64,000 nucleotides of DNA from Leucaena leucocephala. Its lineage: Eukaryota; Streptophyta; Magnoliopsida; Fabales; Fabaceae. The position numbers were made by a program, and so were the translations under genes. The notes beneath the pieces are model-generated. The model ran no database searches, was not told the origin of the DNA, and saw nothing but the letters and a program-made list of their open reading frames with translations. Where the stretch lies: contig CM073562.1 in assembly GCA_037074615.1 (NCBI GenBank), positions 7,921,001 through 7,985,000 on the forward strand. Direction: 5' to 3'. Below, piece after piece: positions 10,810 to 21,600 of the stretch (within the stretch, counting starts at the first letter, position 1; every line of letters begins with the position of its first letter).

Positions 10810-11497
10810 GATAATCTTGGGTTGAAATGGATGGTTAAGATTAATTTGTGCAGTATTTTATCTAAGGGCTCACATTTAATCTTGGATTTAACTTTTTTTG
10901 AAAAAGGAGAATTATGACATCACAAGGGAAAAATAAAGGGATACCTCATGGTGGTATGTGGTGCAATTCTCATGAAAGGAAGCCTCTAGAAAAATTATAG
11001 TCTAATCCGGTACCGATTGGAGCAGTTTCATAAAAATCTGACTGTTTTCTGTTCCTAATTTTTATGATATTCTAGGATATGTGTTCTATTTTGGAAATCA
11101 ATGTCTAGGCTTCTCATACCATTAAAATTGTTATACTGAGTATCTATCTTCCATCATGCCTTGTGAAATGACCAAAATACCCTTGCCGTTCTTTCTTGCA
11201 CTATATTAACCCTGAGGGCATAATTGTCATTTTACCTCTCTTTGTACTATATGCTGGCTCTAACTAATCATATTTATATTATATGCCATGTTTTTAGCCT
11301 GTCCAGAATGACCAAAATGTTGGAAATCGTGCCCTAGGGGCCAATCATTGTCTTATGAACATTATTGATTTATGAATTTATTAATTGAGTTATCATATTA
11401 TTTGCATGTTTACTATGATGACCATCCTTGGATAATTTATGATATTATCCTAAATGTCCCTGGTCGATCATCTATGCTGGAGCACAGATGAAATAAG

Positions 11498-12145
11498 TGT
11501 AAGGAATTGAAAGACACGCAGCGGAAATTATCTTAAAAATTTTTCATTCCTTGCCAGGATCTACCGTATGTGTTTAAGTCAAGTGGGAAGAAGCATTACC
11601 CTCAGTGTGTCTCAGCGACTTCCACAGCTTTCAGTCACGACGTTCACAGCTTCTCTCTGCGCCTCGTGCTCCCTTTCTGATCACAAGAAGTCGACGACTC
11701 AGGTCGGCTTCCTCTACTGGTATCCACACGAACAGCTTTTCAACCACGAACGACATGCTAGCGTCTCTTGTCCCTCCAGGGCTTTCTCAAGAGTTCATCC
11801 TCTCCGTCTCTATTTCAGCAGTTTCTTATCTGCAAACTTTTTGCAGAGTCCCCTTTGGCCTTTCTGTGTTCTATGTGTGTGTCTCTTCAAAAACGTAGCT
11901 CCTAATATTAGATATATAGGATGCTCTGCGTTTTCCCTAACTGAAAAGGATTTTAGGAGTTAATCTTATATTAATTCCGAAAATAATACAATATCATATA
12001 TTGTATAATTTTATAAGAAACTAATTAAATAAATAATATTAAATCCGTCCCACAGATTTAATTACCTATTTATTTAACTTTAAATAAAGATGAGACTGAA
12101 CTATATTTGATTTATTCTCATAAAACAAATTTGAGATATCCTATC
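11498..12145 (+). repeat. FB1 left arm
   Basis: Inverted match to 13159-13811. It starts TGTAAGGAATTG against TGTCAGGAATTG in the other arm. The part 11568-11960 is clearly more GC-rich than the surroundings. It has an open frame of 131 codons starting MCLSQVG, which the other arm also keeps open, on its own sense strand. Confidence 0.8.
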
Positions 12146-12844
12146 ATATAAATCAAAGTCATAAGCACATGTGAGAGTACAAGGTGCTGGACCGACCCGC
12201 TATGAGAGAACTGTATGGGTAACGTCATAAGCTTCTCTCATATACAAACCATGTCAATACGCCCTTTGACCTGAGATCATCATGGATTCCTACATGACAA
12301 AACGCTCAGCTTTGACCTAGTCAAAAGTCACTTTTGACCGAGTGATCATAAAGACTGTGTTCGGCCTTAGTGGTTTTTCATGCGGAGGAATGTGAATGGT
12401 CAAGATGGAATTTGTCCCTCATATTCGTAGAGAGATATTACTGGGCCCCTCGATGAGTGAGTCTGAGAAATGTATGGCCATACTGTAATGGAAAGGTAGT
12501 TCCATTTCTATAGTCAGACTACTCAGGGATTGAGAAAGTAACGGTCAGGAATAGGAGGATGACATTATCCATGCCTCATCCATGACTAAAATATCGCGTG
12601 ACAGAAGGGACATGATATGGTTGTATAAAAGGTTACATCGTTTATCGATCCTCATATGATTTGGGTAGTCGTTATGTCTTGTTAGAGACCGCTTGCGACT
12701 TGTAGGCTAGTATAGCAAATAGCCAACTGCTAAATTCATATGGGCCTACAGGGTCGCACACAAAATAGCCCAACACGAGCTATGATGTCTAGATTCATTG
12801 AATCTAAGACATGTCCAGATTCAATGAATGATCCAGGATAGATG

Positions 12845-12918
12845 TATATATATTTATTTATATATTTATGTTCATATATATATATAAATTCGTATATATA
12901 CATTATATGTATATATGA
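12845..12918. repeat. TA-rich low-complexity stretch in FB1 loop
   Basis: Runs of TATATA and ATTTATTT with no other content. Confidence 0.8.
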
Positions 12919-13175
12919 GATTTAATTTATAAGGATAAATTAAATCTCTGTCACGTTTGAAATTCGAAATTCAAATTGATAGGATATCTCATATAAGAGA
13001 TATTTATAAGATTTAATTTATAAGGATAAATTAAATCTCTATCACGTTTGAAATTCGAAATTCAAATTGATAGGATATCTCATATAAGAGATATTTATAA
13101 GATTTAATTTATAAGGATAAATTAAATCCCTATCACATTTGAATTTGAAATTCAAATTGATAGGATATCTCAAAT
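12919..13175. repeat. 91-base tandem repeat in FB1 loop, about 2.8 copies
   Basis: Units start at 12919, 13010 and 13101 with GATTTAATTTATAAGG. The first two are nearly identical, and the third has drifted. Each unit holds inverted AAATTCGAAATT-type and AGATATTTATAAG-type pieces. The last unit runs into the right arm. Confidence 0.85.
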
Positions 13176-13811
13176 TTGATTTATGAGAATAAATCAAATA
13201 TAGTCTAGTCTCATCTTTATTTAAAATTAAATAAATGGGTAATTAAATTTGTGGGATGGATTTGATATTATTTATTTAATTAGTTTCTTATAAAATTATA
13301 CAATATATGATATTGTATTAATTTTAGAATTAATATAAGATTAACTCTAAAAATTCAATTCGGTTGAGAGAGGAAAAATGCATAGCATCCTATATATCTG
13401 ATTCTAGGAGCTGCGTTTTACACAGAGAAACATATAGAACACAGAAAAGCCGAAGGGGACTCTGCAAAAGGTTTAAAGATAAGAAACTGCCGAAATAGAG
13501 ACGGAGAGGACGAACTCTTGAGAAAGCCCTAGAGGGACAAAAGACGCTAGCACGTCGTTCGTGGTTGGAACGCTGTTCGTGTGGATACCAGTAGAGGAAG
13601 CCGACCTGAGTCGTCGACTTCTTGTCATCAGAAAGGGAGCACGAGCCGCAGAGAGAAGCTGTGAACGTCATGACCGAAAGCTGTGGAAGTCGCTGAGGCA
13701 CACTAAGGGTAATACTTATTCCCACTTGACTTAAACACATACGGTAGATCCTGGCAAGGAATGGAAAAATTTTTAAATTAATTTTCGCTGCGTGTCTTCC
13801 AATTCCTGACA
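13159..13811 (-). repeat. FB1 right arm
   Basis: Inverted partner of 11498-12145. The minus strand keeps the equivalent open frame (MCLSQVG...QRLPQLSV...) for well over 100 codons with many substitutions between arms. Confidence 0.8.
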
Positions 13812-14881
13812 CAAAATTCCGTCCATCCATCACTGGTATAATATGGGTATCTAGGGGCATTTTTGTAATTTCACACTTTTTCTGGACACTAGCCCCTTCT
13901 ACTGATGACCTGGTACCTAGATTTTGGGCCCTCCTTGGCGTCATCTTGGGCCTATATATAAGGTCATCTGATCTCATTCTATCCAGGCTTACATACTGAT
14001 AAATTCCATAATCGGATAACGAGTGTTCTCAAACTCCCGTCAAAATTCACTAACATGGGGATAACTTTTCCTATAGAGCTCCTTTCAGGGTCCTATCTGA
14101 TTCATGACATCTGATGTGATGAAGCACACCTTCCTATAACTTGTCCCCTTATATATGAAGTCCATGAGATTTGATAAAATTTTAGATAACTTTCAGACTA
14201 TCGGATAAATATCCACTATCTTGGACCTTAATAAAATTTCTATATTATGCTAGATTAACCAGCTTAACTTTCTCTATTTACTAATGAAATATGGAACTGG
14301 AATATTACCAGACAGTCTTAAGCCTTTTATGGCTGAGCTTCCATACTTACATTTATGTCCTTAAAATTTCTTTAGTTCATAATCCCTTTATTTCCTTTCT
14401 CAATCTGATACAGTTTATTCCCAGAATATCATATCCATTTCATATAAACTGTACAGTTATATTAGGTAAGAAAATTAGGGATATGACAGGTTTGGTGATA
14501 GGAAAGGGATGAACTAGTAGAAGTAGTAGTTGTTGATTTTTCTGCTTGATGCTTCAGTAGGGTAGTTTTCATTTTCTATTTATTTCTATTTATTCTAGGG
14601 TTCTTTCTATTTTGAATACCCCCATTCCTATCCATATATCACTTAGTCATTGATTATTCCTTATGGAGTTCCCATACTCACATGCATGACCTTAGCTTAC
14701 CCATCTTGTCATCTTTGCCTTACTAGTATTGCTTTGTATGACCTAAATGTGCCTATGTGCTGAATTGTTAACATGCATTGAGTGATTAGGCTACCTGGTG
14801 TTTTATAGCTATATTTAATTGGCTTTGTAGAGTGACTGTGATATTTTTTGCTTTAGTTCTATTGATAGTGAGGAACTGTCA

Positions 14882-14900
14882 AGTTTAAGTGTGGGGGAGA
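14882..14900 (+). other. Internal polypurine-like tract
   Basis: GTTTAAGTGTGGGGGAG, the same word as the terminal tract at 56193-56209, but 1.7 kb upstream of the LTR and not followed by an LTR start. The equivalent place in the second copy (53021-53041) is a decayed version. Confidence 0.6.
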
Positions 14901-15098
14901 TGTCTTACTTTTGTGCTACACAATCTTTGTTAATCCAATCTTTTCATCACAAAAATTTTTATTTTTGATCTTAACGTGTGATGAATTACCAAAAATTAGA
15001 CCCCCATTTTAAACTTTGTTAATAACTGGAAAGGTTTTAGCATGAAAAATCGTTTTGGGACTTTGACAATTACCACTCGGTAGTCTTTGTGAAACATG

Positions 15099-15336
15099 GT
15101 CACGACATACTGGGTTTTATGACCTATGGTCGTGACCTATGAACAAAGTGGTCACGACAATAACCCCCTGTTGACTTAAGTCGCGACATGAGTACCTACA
15201 CGGTTACGACTATTTCTTTCTGTGTGTTTGTGTCATGAAAGATACACCCCGTGGATGCGACTAAATATTTTAAAAGTCTTGAGCATGCACCCCTATAACA
15301 AGTGAGTCGTGACCTTCACTGTTCTACGTCATGACC
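15099..15336. repeat. GTCGTGAC array in Athila 3' region
   Basis: Cores related to GTCGTGAC or GTCACGAC start at 15099, 15129, 15151, 15180, 15203, 15232, 15254, 15283, 15306 and 15328. Steps are 30, 22, 29, 23, 29, 22, 29, 23 and 22. The 15232, 15254 and 15283 cores are decayed. Short gaps contain ATGAGT and long gaps TTTCTGTGTG. Confidence 0.75.
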
Positions 15337-16611
15337 AATAGTTGAAAAATGTCCAATTACCTTCTCTTTGCCTTATGCAAGGATGTATAAAAGGATGCCT
15401 TTTTGAACTTTTGAGATTCTTTCACATATAATTCATTGTTCCCTTATTTCAAAACTTTTTATCTCCTAAAAAACACTGCCCACTTGAACTTTTTGAAATA
15501 TCTTGGAAATTGAATTTGAAAATGCCTAAGCCTGCGCTATTACATTTGGATTATCACATGGTTCTAAGTGATTACTTTGAAACTTGTAAATCATCATTTA
15601 GAAGGTTTTCAGTTGTGATAAGTGTTTTAATGCCTAGTGAATGATAAACATTGTTTGAGACTTTAGCTTATGAGTACTCTAGATCAAAACCTTTGTTGAA
15701 AGGATCCTCGGCCATAAATTCTATATTGAGTGATTATTCAATTGGTTATATTCTCTATAACTTGTCTTGGCTCTAAGTTTAGAGTTACTTGCGCATTTAT
15801 GAATTGAACATGATAGAGGCATTCTTTTTAAACCTTTTTATCCCAAACACAAGTCCACTACATATTAAACCCTTAGTTACCCCTCTTGAGCCCATCACTT
15901 TTTCTTTTCACCATTCTTATAGAAAGTCATATGTGCATGAACATCATTTTGAAATAAATTTTTTTATTCATGTCAAAAATTCATGACTATTGTGTTATTG
16001 TGCTACAACTCACATGAACAAGGTGCCAAATAAAAGAAGCAGAGAAAAGAAGCATATTGCACTAAAAAAATAGAGAAAGTCTAAGAAAAAGAAAACAAAA
16101 AGAAAAGAGAAAAGGGCACCATTATCAATTCTTATTAGCACAATTACCATAGCTACATTCCCAGAGACATGAATTCATACTACATATTTATTGTTGAATG
16201 CATATAGCACTTTCTATTCTTCATATTCCATTCTATGTGGGCCATCTCCATTATTTTAAACCTAAAAGACCTCTTGATTCCTTGCATAAGTGCTATATAG
16301 TTGCTGAAATTTAGTGCCCTTACAAGCATATGGTAGGATGTTTTCCAATTTGAATATGAGGGAAAGAACCTTAACAATGAGAGGAAATAGAGAGCTAAAC
16401 ATTTAACCTTTGAGAGAATTTATTGCACTCATATAGTTGAGGTTGATTTCACTTTGTAGTTGATTGCTTGGCATTGCTCACATTGTCACCTTTGCATTCC
16501 CAAAGGATGACGAGTTATTTGTTTTTAGGGTACACTATGGATTATGCTATTATCTTTAATTTAATAGTGTTATTCTAGGTGTGATTCATTTCTTTGTCCA
16601 GGAGTACAAAG

Positions 16612-16629
16612 GTTTAAATGTGGGGAAAT
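16612..16629 (+). other. Polypurine tract of upstream Athila
   Basis: GTTTAAATGTGGGGAAAT directly before the LTR start TGATAAGATAC. One or two bases differ from the intact tract at 56193. Confidence 0.8.
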
Positions 16630-17299
16630 TGATAAGATACATTTTGTATATGGTTTTAATGACACTTTTGAGAGCATTATAACAACTTTACCATTCATGT
16701 ATCTGTTAAATTGTACTTTTGTGGTAATACATGGTTGTACGTGGCAATGTGCTAACAAAATGGTAAAATGGTAAATTAACTTTTTCAAACTGCATATATT
16801 CTGTTATTTACTGATTTTGACTATTACAATGAGCTTTTATTTTGGATTACAGGTATTTTGGAAGAGAGCAAGGACCAAGAAAGAAATCACAAGCCAATGA
16901 AAGTGAAACCATGCTCCTGCACATTTTAGTTGTGACCAAAGAGTCCGCGTTTACGACCTTTATTCTTTTTTAATGTTCTTTATGTTTACAGGTCAGGACC
17001 AAAACATGGATATGGTTGTGACTAATATGCGAAATCGCTGAAGCTGTGCGTTTTGAATTAGGTTATTTAGAAATAAAAGGGAAGAAAGGCTGCCGTCAAA
17101 TGAGGCTAGTTTTTGGACCTGATTAGGCTAAGAAGTAGTACTCTCGTGCTTTCTGATCACCTTCACCACCTCTGCCATCATTCTACACCTCTCCACACCA
17201 ACAACCTACCATCTTCTCACTGTTTCTTCATGACTCTCAACTCAACAACGATTGCAGTACAACAGGAGTCATGAGAGGTTAAGCCTTTAGCCTCTTGGT
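16630..17299 (+). mobile_element. Athila LTR, 3'-truncated, shared by two copies
   Basis: Starts TGATAAGATACATTTTG and matches the first 0.67 kb of the 1.48-kb LTR at 54528-56008. It then breaks at CTCTTGGT. Upstream is the 3' region of one Athila and downstream the gag of another in the same orientation. It is therefore the middle LTR of a tandem, which arises by recombination between LTRs. No primer site is recognisable before gag. Contains four GTCGTGAC-type cores (16929-17022). Confidence 0.75.
16929..17022. repeat. GTCGTGAC sites in truncated Athila LTR
   Basis: Four cores in the pattern seen in the other Athila LTRs (pair, gap, pair). All four have decayed: GTTGTGAC, TTTACGAC, GTCAGGAC, GTTGTGAC. 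Confidence 0.65.
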
Positions 17300-17319
17300 A
17301 ACAACCTACCATCTTCTCA
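17300..17319 (+). repeat. 20-base templated filler at LTR breakpoint
   Basis: AACAACCTACCATCTTCTCA repeats the word found 99 bases upstream at about 17200-17219. It sits exactly where the LTR sequence is interrupted, which suggests copying of nearby sequence during break repair. Confidence 0.6.
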
Positions 17320-17458
17320 TGGACTCAAACATGAAATCCATTTTTAAGAACTTTTACTCTATGTAATTCAGTCTCAACCTATTGAACTTTTCTGCTATAA
17401 AATTTTTATGTCTGATTTTGATTCCTTGCGTGGTTATTCTTGATTCTTCCTATGTTGC

Positions 17459-18692
17459 ATGTGTAAAAGAACTAAACCATTAGTGCCTTTTGAACCTAAA
17501 ATTGAGAGATAACTTAGGAAACTAAGGAGAGAATTTAGAGAAGAGTCAAGATCAGTAGAATTTAGTTCACCCTCTGGTTCCCCTGAATCTGAAATTGAAC
17601 TCGAATTAGAGATTCCATTAGAAATTTTTAACATAGCTGAGATTAATCCTAATGGGCATGATGGGCATAATAGACAAGGAGAAAATGAACTTCCAATGAA
17701 TGTAGAAGATAATAGAAGTGTGAGGGAAATAAATCATTTGTATGTGAATTATGATCCTTATGGCTTTTACATTGAAGAGGCCAATTTTGAAATTAAAGGA
17801 GCTTTGATTGTAGCCTTACCTAAGTTTCATGGTTTTATAGGAGAATGCCCACATCGACACTTATAAACCATGTATATGATATGCTCTTCGATGAAGCCCT
17901 ATTGACTGCATTGGATGATATTTTAAGATGTTTCCATTTCACTATATAAGGGAAGGCTAAGGAGTGGTTATACAATCTATCAACTCATTTATCCACTCTT
18001 ACATGGGATCAGTTGAATTCAATATATCTAGAACAGTTCTTCCCAGCCTCAAAGACAACTTGAATGGAGAAGGAGATTACAAATATTCTACAATAGGATA
18101 GAGAGTCACTACATGAATATTGGACAAGATTTATCAATTTGTTGGCTCATTGTCCATATCACATGACAAAGGCTGATCTAGTATACATTTTCTTTGATGG
18201 TTTACTCCTTTAAATTTAGGTGTCCTTGAATATAGCACCAAATAGCTCTTTGAGAGATAAGACCCTATAAGCAAGTTAGGAGTTATTCCAGAAGATGGCT
18301 AATGAAGACCATCAGACTAGGGATCCCAGGAAAATGCCCTCATAATCTTCATGTAATTCAAATAAGATCTTAGTAGAAATAGCAGCTTTGGAAAACCAAA
18401 TGGAAAAAAGTATGAATTTAATTGAAAGAGTGATACGTTCCATAAAGTAAGTTCATGCAGTGGGAACCTCACAAGCACTAGTTATAGGATGAGTCATGCG
18501 GTTTAATGATGCATGCTACCTATATATGTGACAAGCAGTATGAAGAAGTAGCAACAATAATCAAGGGAGAGAAAATTAATATCATAAGAGAGACCCACAC
18601 TCCAACACATATAACCCTAGTTGGAGAGACCACCCAAATTTTAGGTGGGAGTAGGGGAAATAGGCCAAACCAATTCCAAGGAGGTGGTGCTT
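17459..18692 (+). pseudogene. Athila gag, first part
   Basis: From ATG at 17459: MCKRTKPLVPFEPKIER, a stop, then LRKLRREFREESRSVEFSSP and an acidic Ser/Glu-rich stretch, NYDPYGFYIEEANFEIKGA and LPKFHGFIGECPHRHL-stop. In later frames come GKAKEWLYNL, LTWDQLNSIYLEQFFPASKTT, SLHEYWTRFINLLAHCPYHM and further blocks: the retrotransposon gag core of Athila/Tat elements. The start was chosen because Athila gag begins with a short basic stretch before LVPxDPxIER. At least four stops or frameshifts are visible. Near 18610-18690 is the NRPNQFQGG tail region, cut by solo LTR-D. Capsid proteins of this family package the RNA in cytoplasmic particles. Confidence 0.8.
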
Positions 18693-21600
18693 TGTCATGT
18701 CATAATTTTTTCCCTATTTGTATAATAATGCTAGTGGAAAGAGGTTTGGAAAGGATTGTGACGGTGATCAGAAGAAATAATAAAGGTTAAATGAGTTTTA
18801 AAGAAAGAAAGTGACTAAACTGAAAAGTTTAAAAGTTCAAGGACCTAAATAAAAATTAGAAAAAGCTAAAGGCCAAAAGTGAAAGTAGATACAAAAGTTG
18901 GACAAAAAGGTGTAATTACCAAAAGTTTAGGGACCTAAATGCAATTAACCAAAAGTTTAGGGACCTAAATGCAATTATGAGAAAGTTGAACCAGAAAAGG
19001 CCCAAAAATGCCTAGAATTATACTAGTCACAAATTTTATCAGTAGATAGACAAAATTATTCTGATCAGTTTAATGCAACATATAATTTTGATTTGAGGTC
19101 TGGATTAATTGATATAAATTCTTGAAGTTAGAAAAATTATTGTAGTGGTTTTTAGACCTCATAATCATATGAAATTTGGCAGTAAATTCCTATAATTAAT
19201 ATAAGAATTTTAAAATTGACAGAGCTCAAAAAGGAGTTCTGTAGAATTTATTATAAAATTTATAGTGGATTAAAACACCTGATAAATACGATTCAAGGGA
19301 ATTTCTCGAGAATTGAGTGCATGAAGGCAGTGGATCATATAGAGGGCCTAGAATGGTGCTTATAGGCCCAATGATATTTTTAGATAAGTATGCGGGCCAG
19401 GGCTAATAAAGATTGGAAAAAATATAAAATTATGAAAATGCCACTAAAAGTATGCCACTGTGTTGTGTCAGTAAGGCAGAGTTGGATGAAGGGTATTTTG
19501 GTCATTTGGACAAGCAAAAAATGTCCAAGAAAGTACATGAGTGATTAGTCAGTGTCAGTATATGCCCTGATAAGAAGTAAAGAGGTGTAAAATGACAATT
19601 ATGCCCTTAGGGTTAATATAGTGCAAGACAGTAAACCAAGGGCATTTCAGTCATTTTTTAAGGGATATGTAATTAAGTACTGACCCAGTACAGGAATGTC
19701 AATGGTAGTAAGAGTCTAGATACTAGATTTAAGGTCAAAAAGCATATTATGAAATCTCAAAAAAATTAGATTTATAAAACAGTATAGTTTTTGGGGAATT
19801 GGACTGAGCCAAAAGCTTCCCCCATTGGAATTTCACCATCTAGCCCTATAAAGTGTCCCTTGATGATGTCATGGATGATGTCATAATTCTCCTTTTTGAA
19901 AAAGTTACATCCAAGATTAAATGTGAGCCATTATATCAAATAGCGCACAAACTAATATTGGCCATTGATTTTGTCATATCCCCAATTTTCTTATCTAATG
20001 TACATGTACAGTTTATATGAAATGGATATGAGATTCTTTGAATAAACTGTATCAGATTAAGAAAGGAAAAAAAGGGATTATGAACTAAGGAAGTTTTAGG
20101 GACTAAAACGCAAATTAGAAAAGGTTGAAGGCAAAAAGTTGAAGTAGAAATAAAAGTTAGGCTAAAAGTAGTAATTTCTAAAAGTTAAGGGACTTAACTA
20201 TAATTAAGTAAAAAAATCAAGGGCAAAATTATAATTATAGAAGGTTCAGCCGAAAAGGTTTAGAACTAACCAAAAATATTTCAGTCCCACATTCCATCAG
20301 TAAATAGAGGAAGTTATGCTGGTTAATCTAGCATGATACAGAAATTTTATTAGGGCTCCAGACAGTAGATATTTATCTGATAGTCTGAAAGTTATCTAAA
20401 ATTTTATCAGATTTCATAGACTTTAGATATAAATGGGAGAATTATAGGAAAGTGTGCCCTATAGTGTCAGTTGTCATGGATCTGACAAAACCCCGAAAAG
20501 AGTTCTGTATAAAAGGTTATCCCCACATTAGTGAATTTTGACGGGAGTTTGATAACACCTGTGATCCGAGTATGAAACTTATCAGTATGTAAGCCTGGAT
20601 AGATTGAGATTAGATTACCTCATATATAGGCCCATTATGACGCCAAGGGGGGCCCAACACCCAGGGTACTAATTCATCAGTAGAAGGGGCCAGTGTCCAG
20701 AAAAAATATGAAATTATGAAAATGCCCCTATGTAGCCAGATTGTACTAGAGATGGATGGAGGGCATTTTGATCATCTGGTATAGGCCAAAAATATGTAGT
20801 GTAGAATAAAGATGATTAGTTAGAGCTAGTATACACCCTGAGGTAGTGTAAAGAGGTGTGAAATGACAATTATGCCCTTAGGGTTAATATAGTGCAAGAC
20901 AATAGACCAAGGGCATTTCTGTCATTTCTCAAGGGATATGTAATTAAGTTTTGGCCCAGTTCATGTATGTTAATGGTAGGAAGAATCTAGATACTGGATT
21001 TAAGGTCAGAAAGCATATTATGGAATCTCAAAAAAATTAGAATTATTAAACAATTCGGTTTGTGGGGAATCGGACTGAGCCAGTACCGAATTGAGCGCTA
21101 ATGACAAGCGACATCAAAGAGATTGACCAAAAGACTTCATGGTTGGAAAGCTAGGGAGCAAGTGCAAAATATCAAGAGAAAAGCTTAAGTGTATGGTTGT
21201 GAACATACATCTTTATGTGCTTGATATGGTATGCTTATGTGTTGACATGTATATGATATTTGAATGATATTATGACATGATAAATGAGGTTAAATGAATG
21301 GTGAATAATATGTTTTCCATGGCCATGCATTTTTATGCACAAGTATATAGCATGATAGCATGTCACTAATCAAAGAAAGTTTAATGAAATTATATATCAT
21401 GCATTAGCATCCATCTTGCATATTTAAGTGGTAATATTTGCTACTGAGATTCCCTAGAATATCACCCTCCCATAACCAACCAATTTAGGTCAAGCATGAA
21501 GGAAAATGTATGCATGGAGAAGAGCTAAAGAATGGAAGAAAGGAAGTGAAGTAATTGGGATTTTAGCATAGGCTATGAATTATCCATATTTATAAATGCC

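Larger units (their letters stand above)
11318..13811 (+). mobile_element. FB1: foldback-type element with TG...CA ends
   Basis: The insert starts TGTTGGAAATCG at 11318, ends CCTGACA at 13811, and is flanked by CAAAA at 11313-11317 and 13812-13816. The uninterrupted LTR-A (compare 2828-2845) confirms the exact empty site. Inside lie two inverted arms of about 650 bases around a 1-kb AT-rich loop. The left arm starts 180 bases in, at a second TGT, while the right arm runs to the very end. TG...CA ends and a 5-base duplication are what a retroviral-type integrase makes; large arms are typical of foldback elements. Orientation is arbitrary. I do not recognise a published family. No transposase or pol is visible. 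Confidence 0.8.
8901..14488 (-). mobile_element. 5' LTR of TEK1 (LTR-A), split by FB1
   Basis: On the minus strand it starts TGTCATATCC at 14488 and ends GCATATGACA at 8901, next to the primer site. Without the 2.5-kb FB1 insertion it is about 3.1 kb, close to the complete LTR-A at 60600-63753. The right flank is Athila 3' sequence (GGTTT at 14489-14493), so TEK1 inserted into an Athila element. The matching duplication would lie left of the window. Confidence 0.88.
14489..16629 (+). mobile_element. 3' region of an upstream Athila-like element
   Basis: Collinear with 52690-54527 plus 56009-56210, which follow the integrase of the downstream Athila copy. So this is the post-integrase part of a second, upstream copy whose coding part lies beyond TEK1. 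No reading frame can be supported; env-like sequence, known in some Athila elements, is not recognisable. It contains a polypurine-like tract at 14882-14900, the GTCGTGAC array at 15099-15336, and the terminal polypurine tract at 16612-16629. Confidence 0.75.

Noticed and set aside
11605..11898. Second 97-codon frame overlapping the FB1 left-arm frame
   Set aside because: It overlaps a longer frame in a GC-rich arm and has no recognisable motif; treated as a shadow.
12919..13175. CRISPR-like array
   Set aside because: The units are directly adjoining 91-base repeats without unique spacers, in a plant transposable element.
17434..17634. Ser-rich 66-codon frame on the minus strand
   Set aside because: It is antisense to the start of Athila gag (SSPSGSPESE region).
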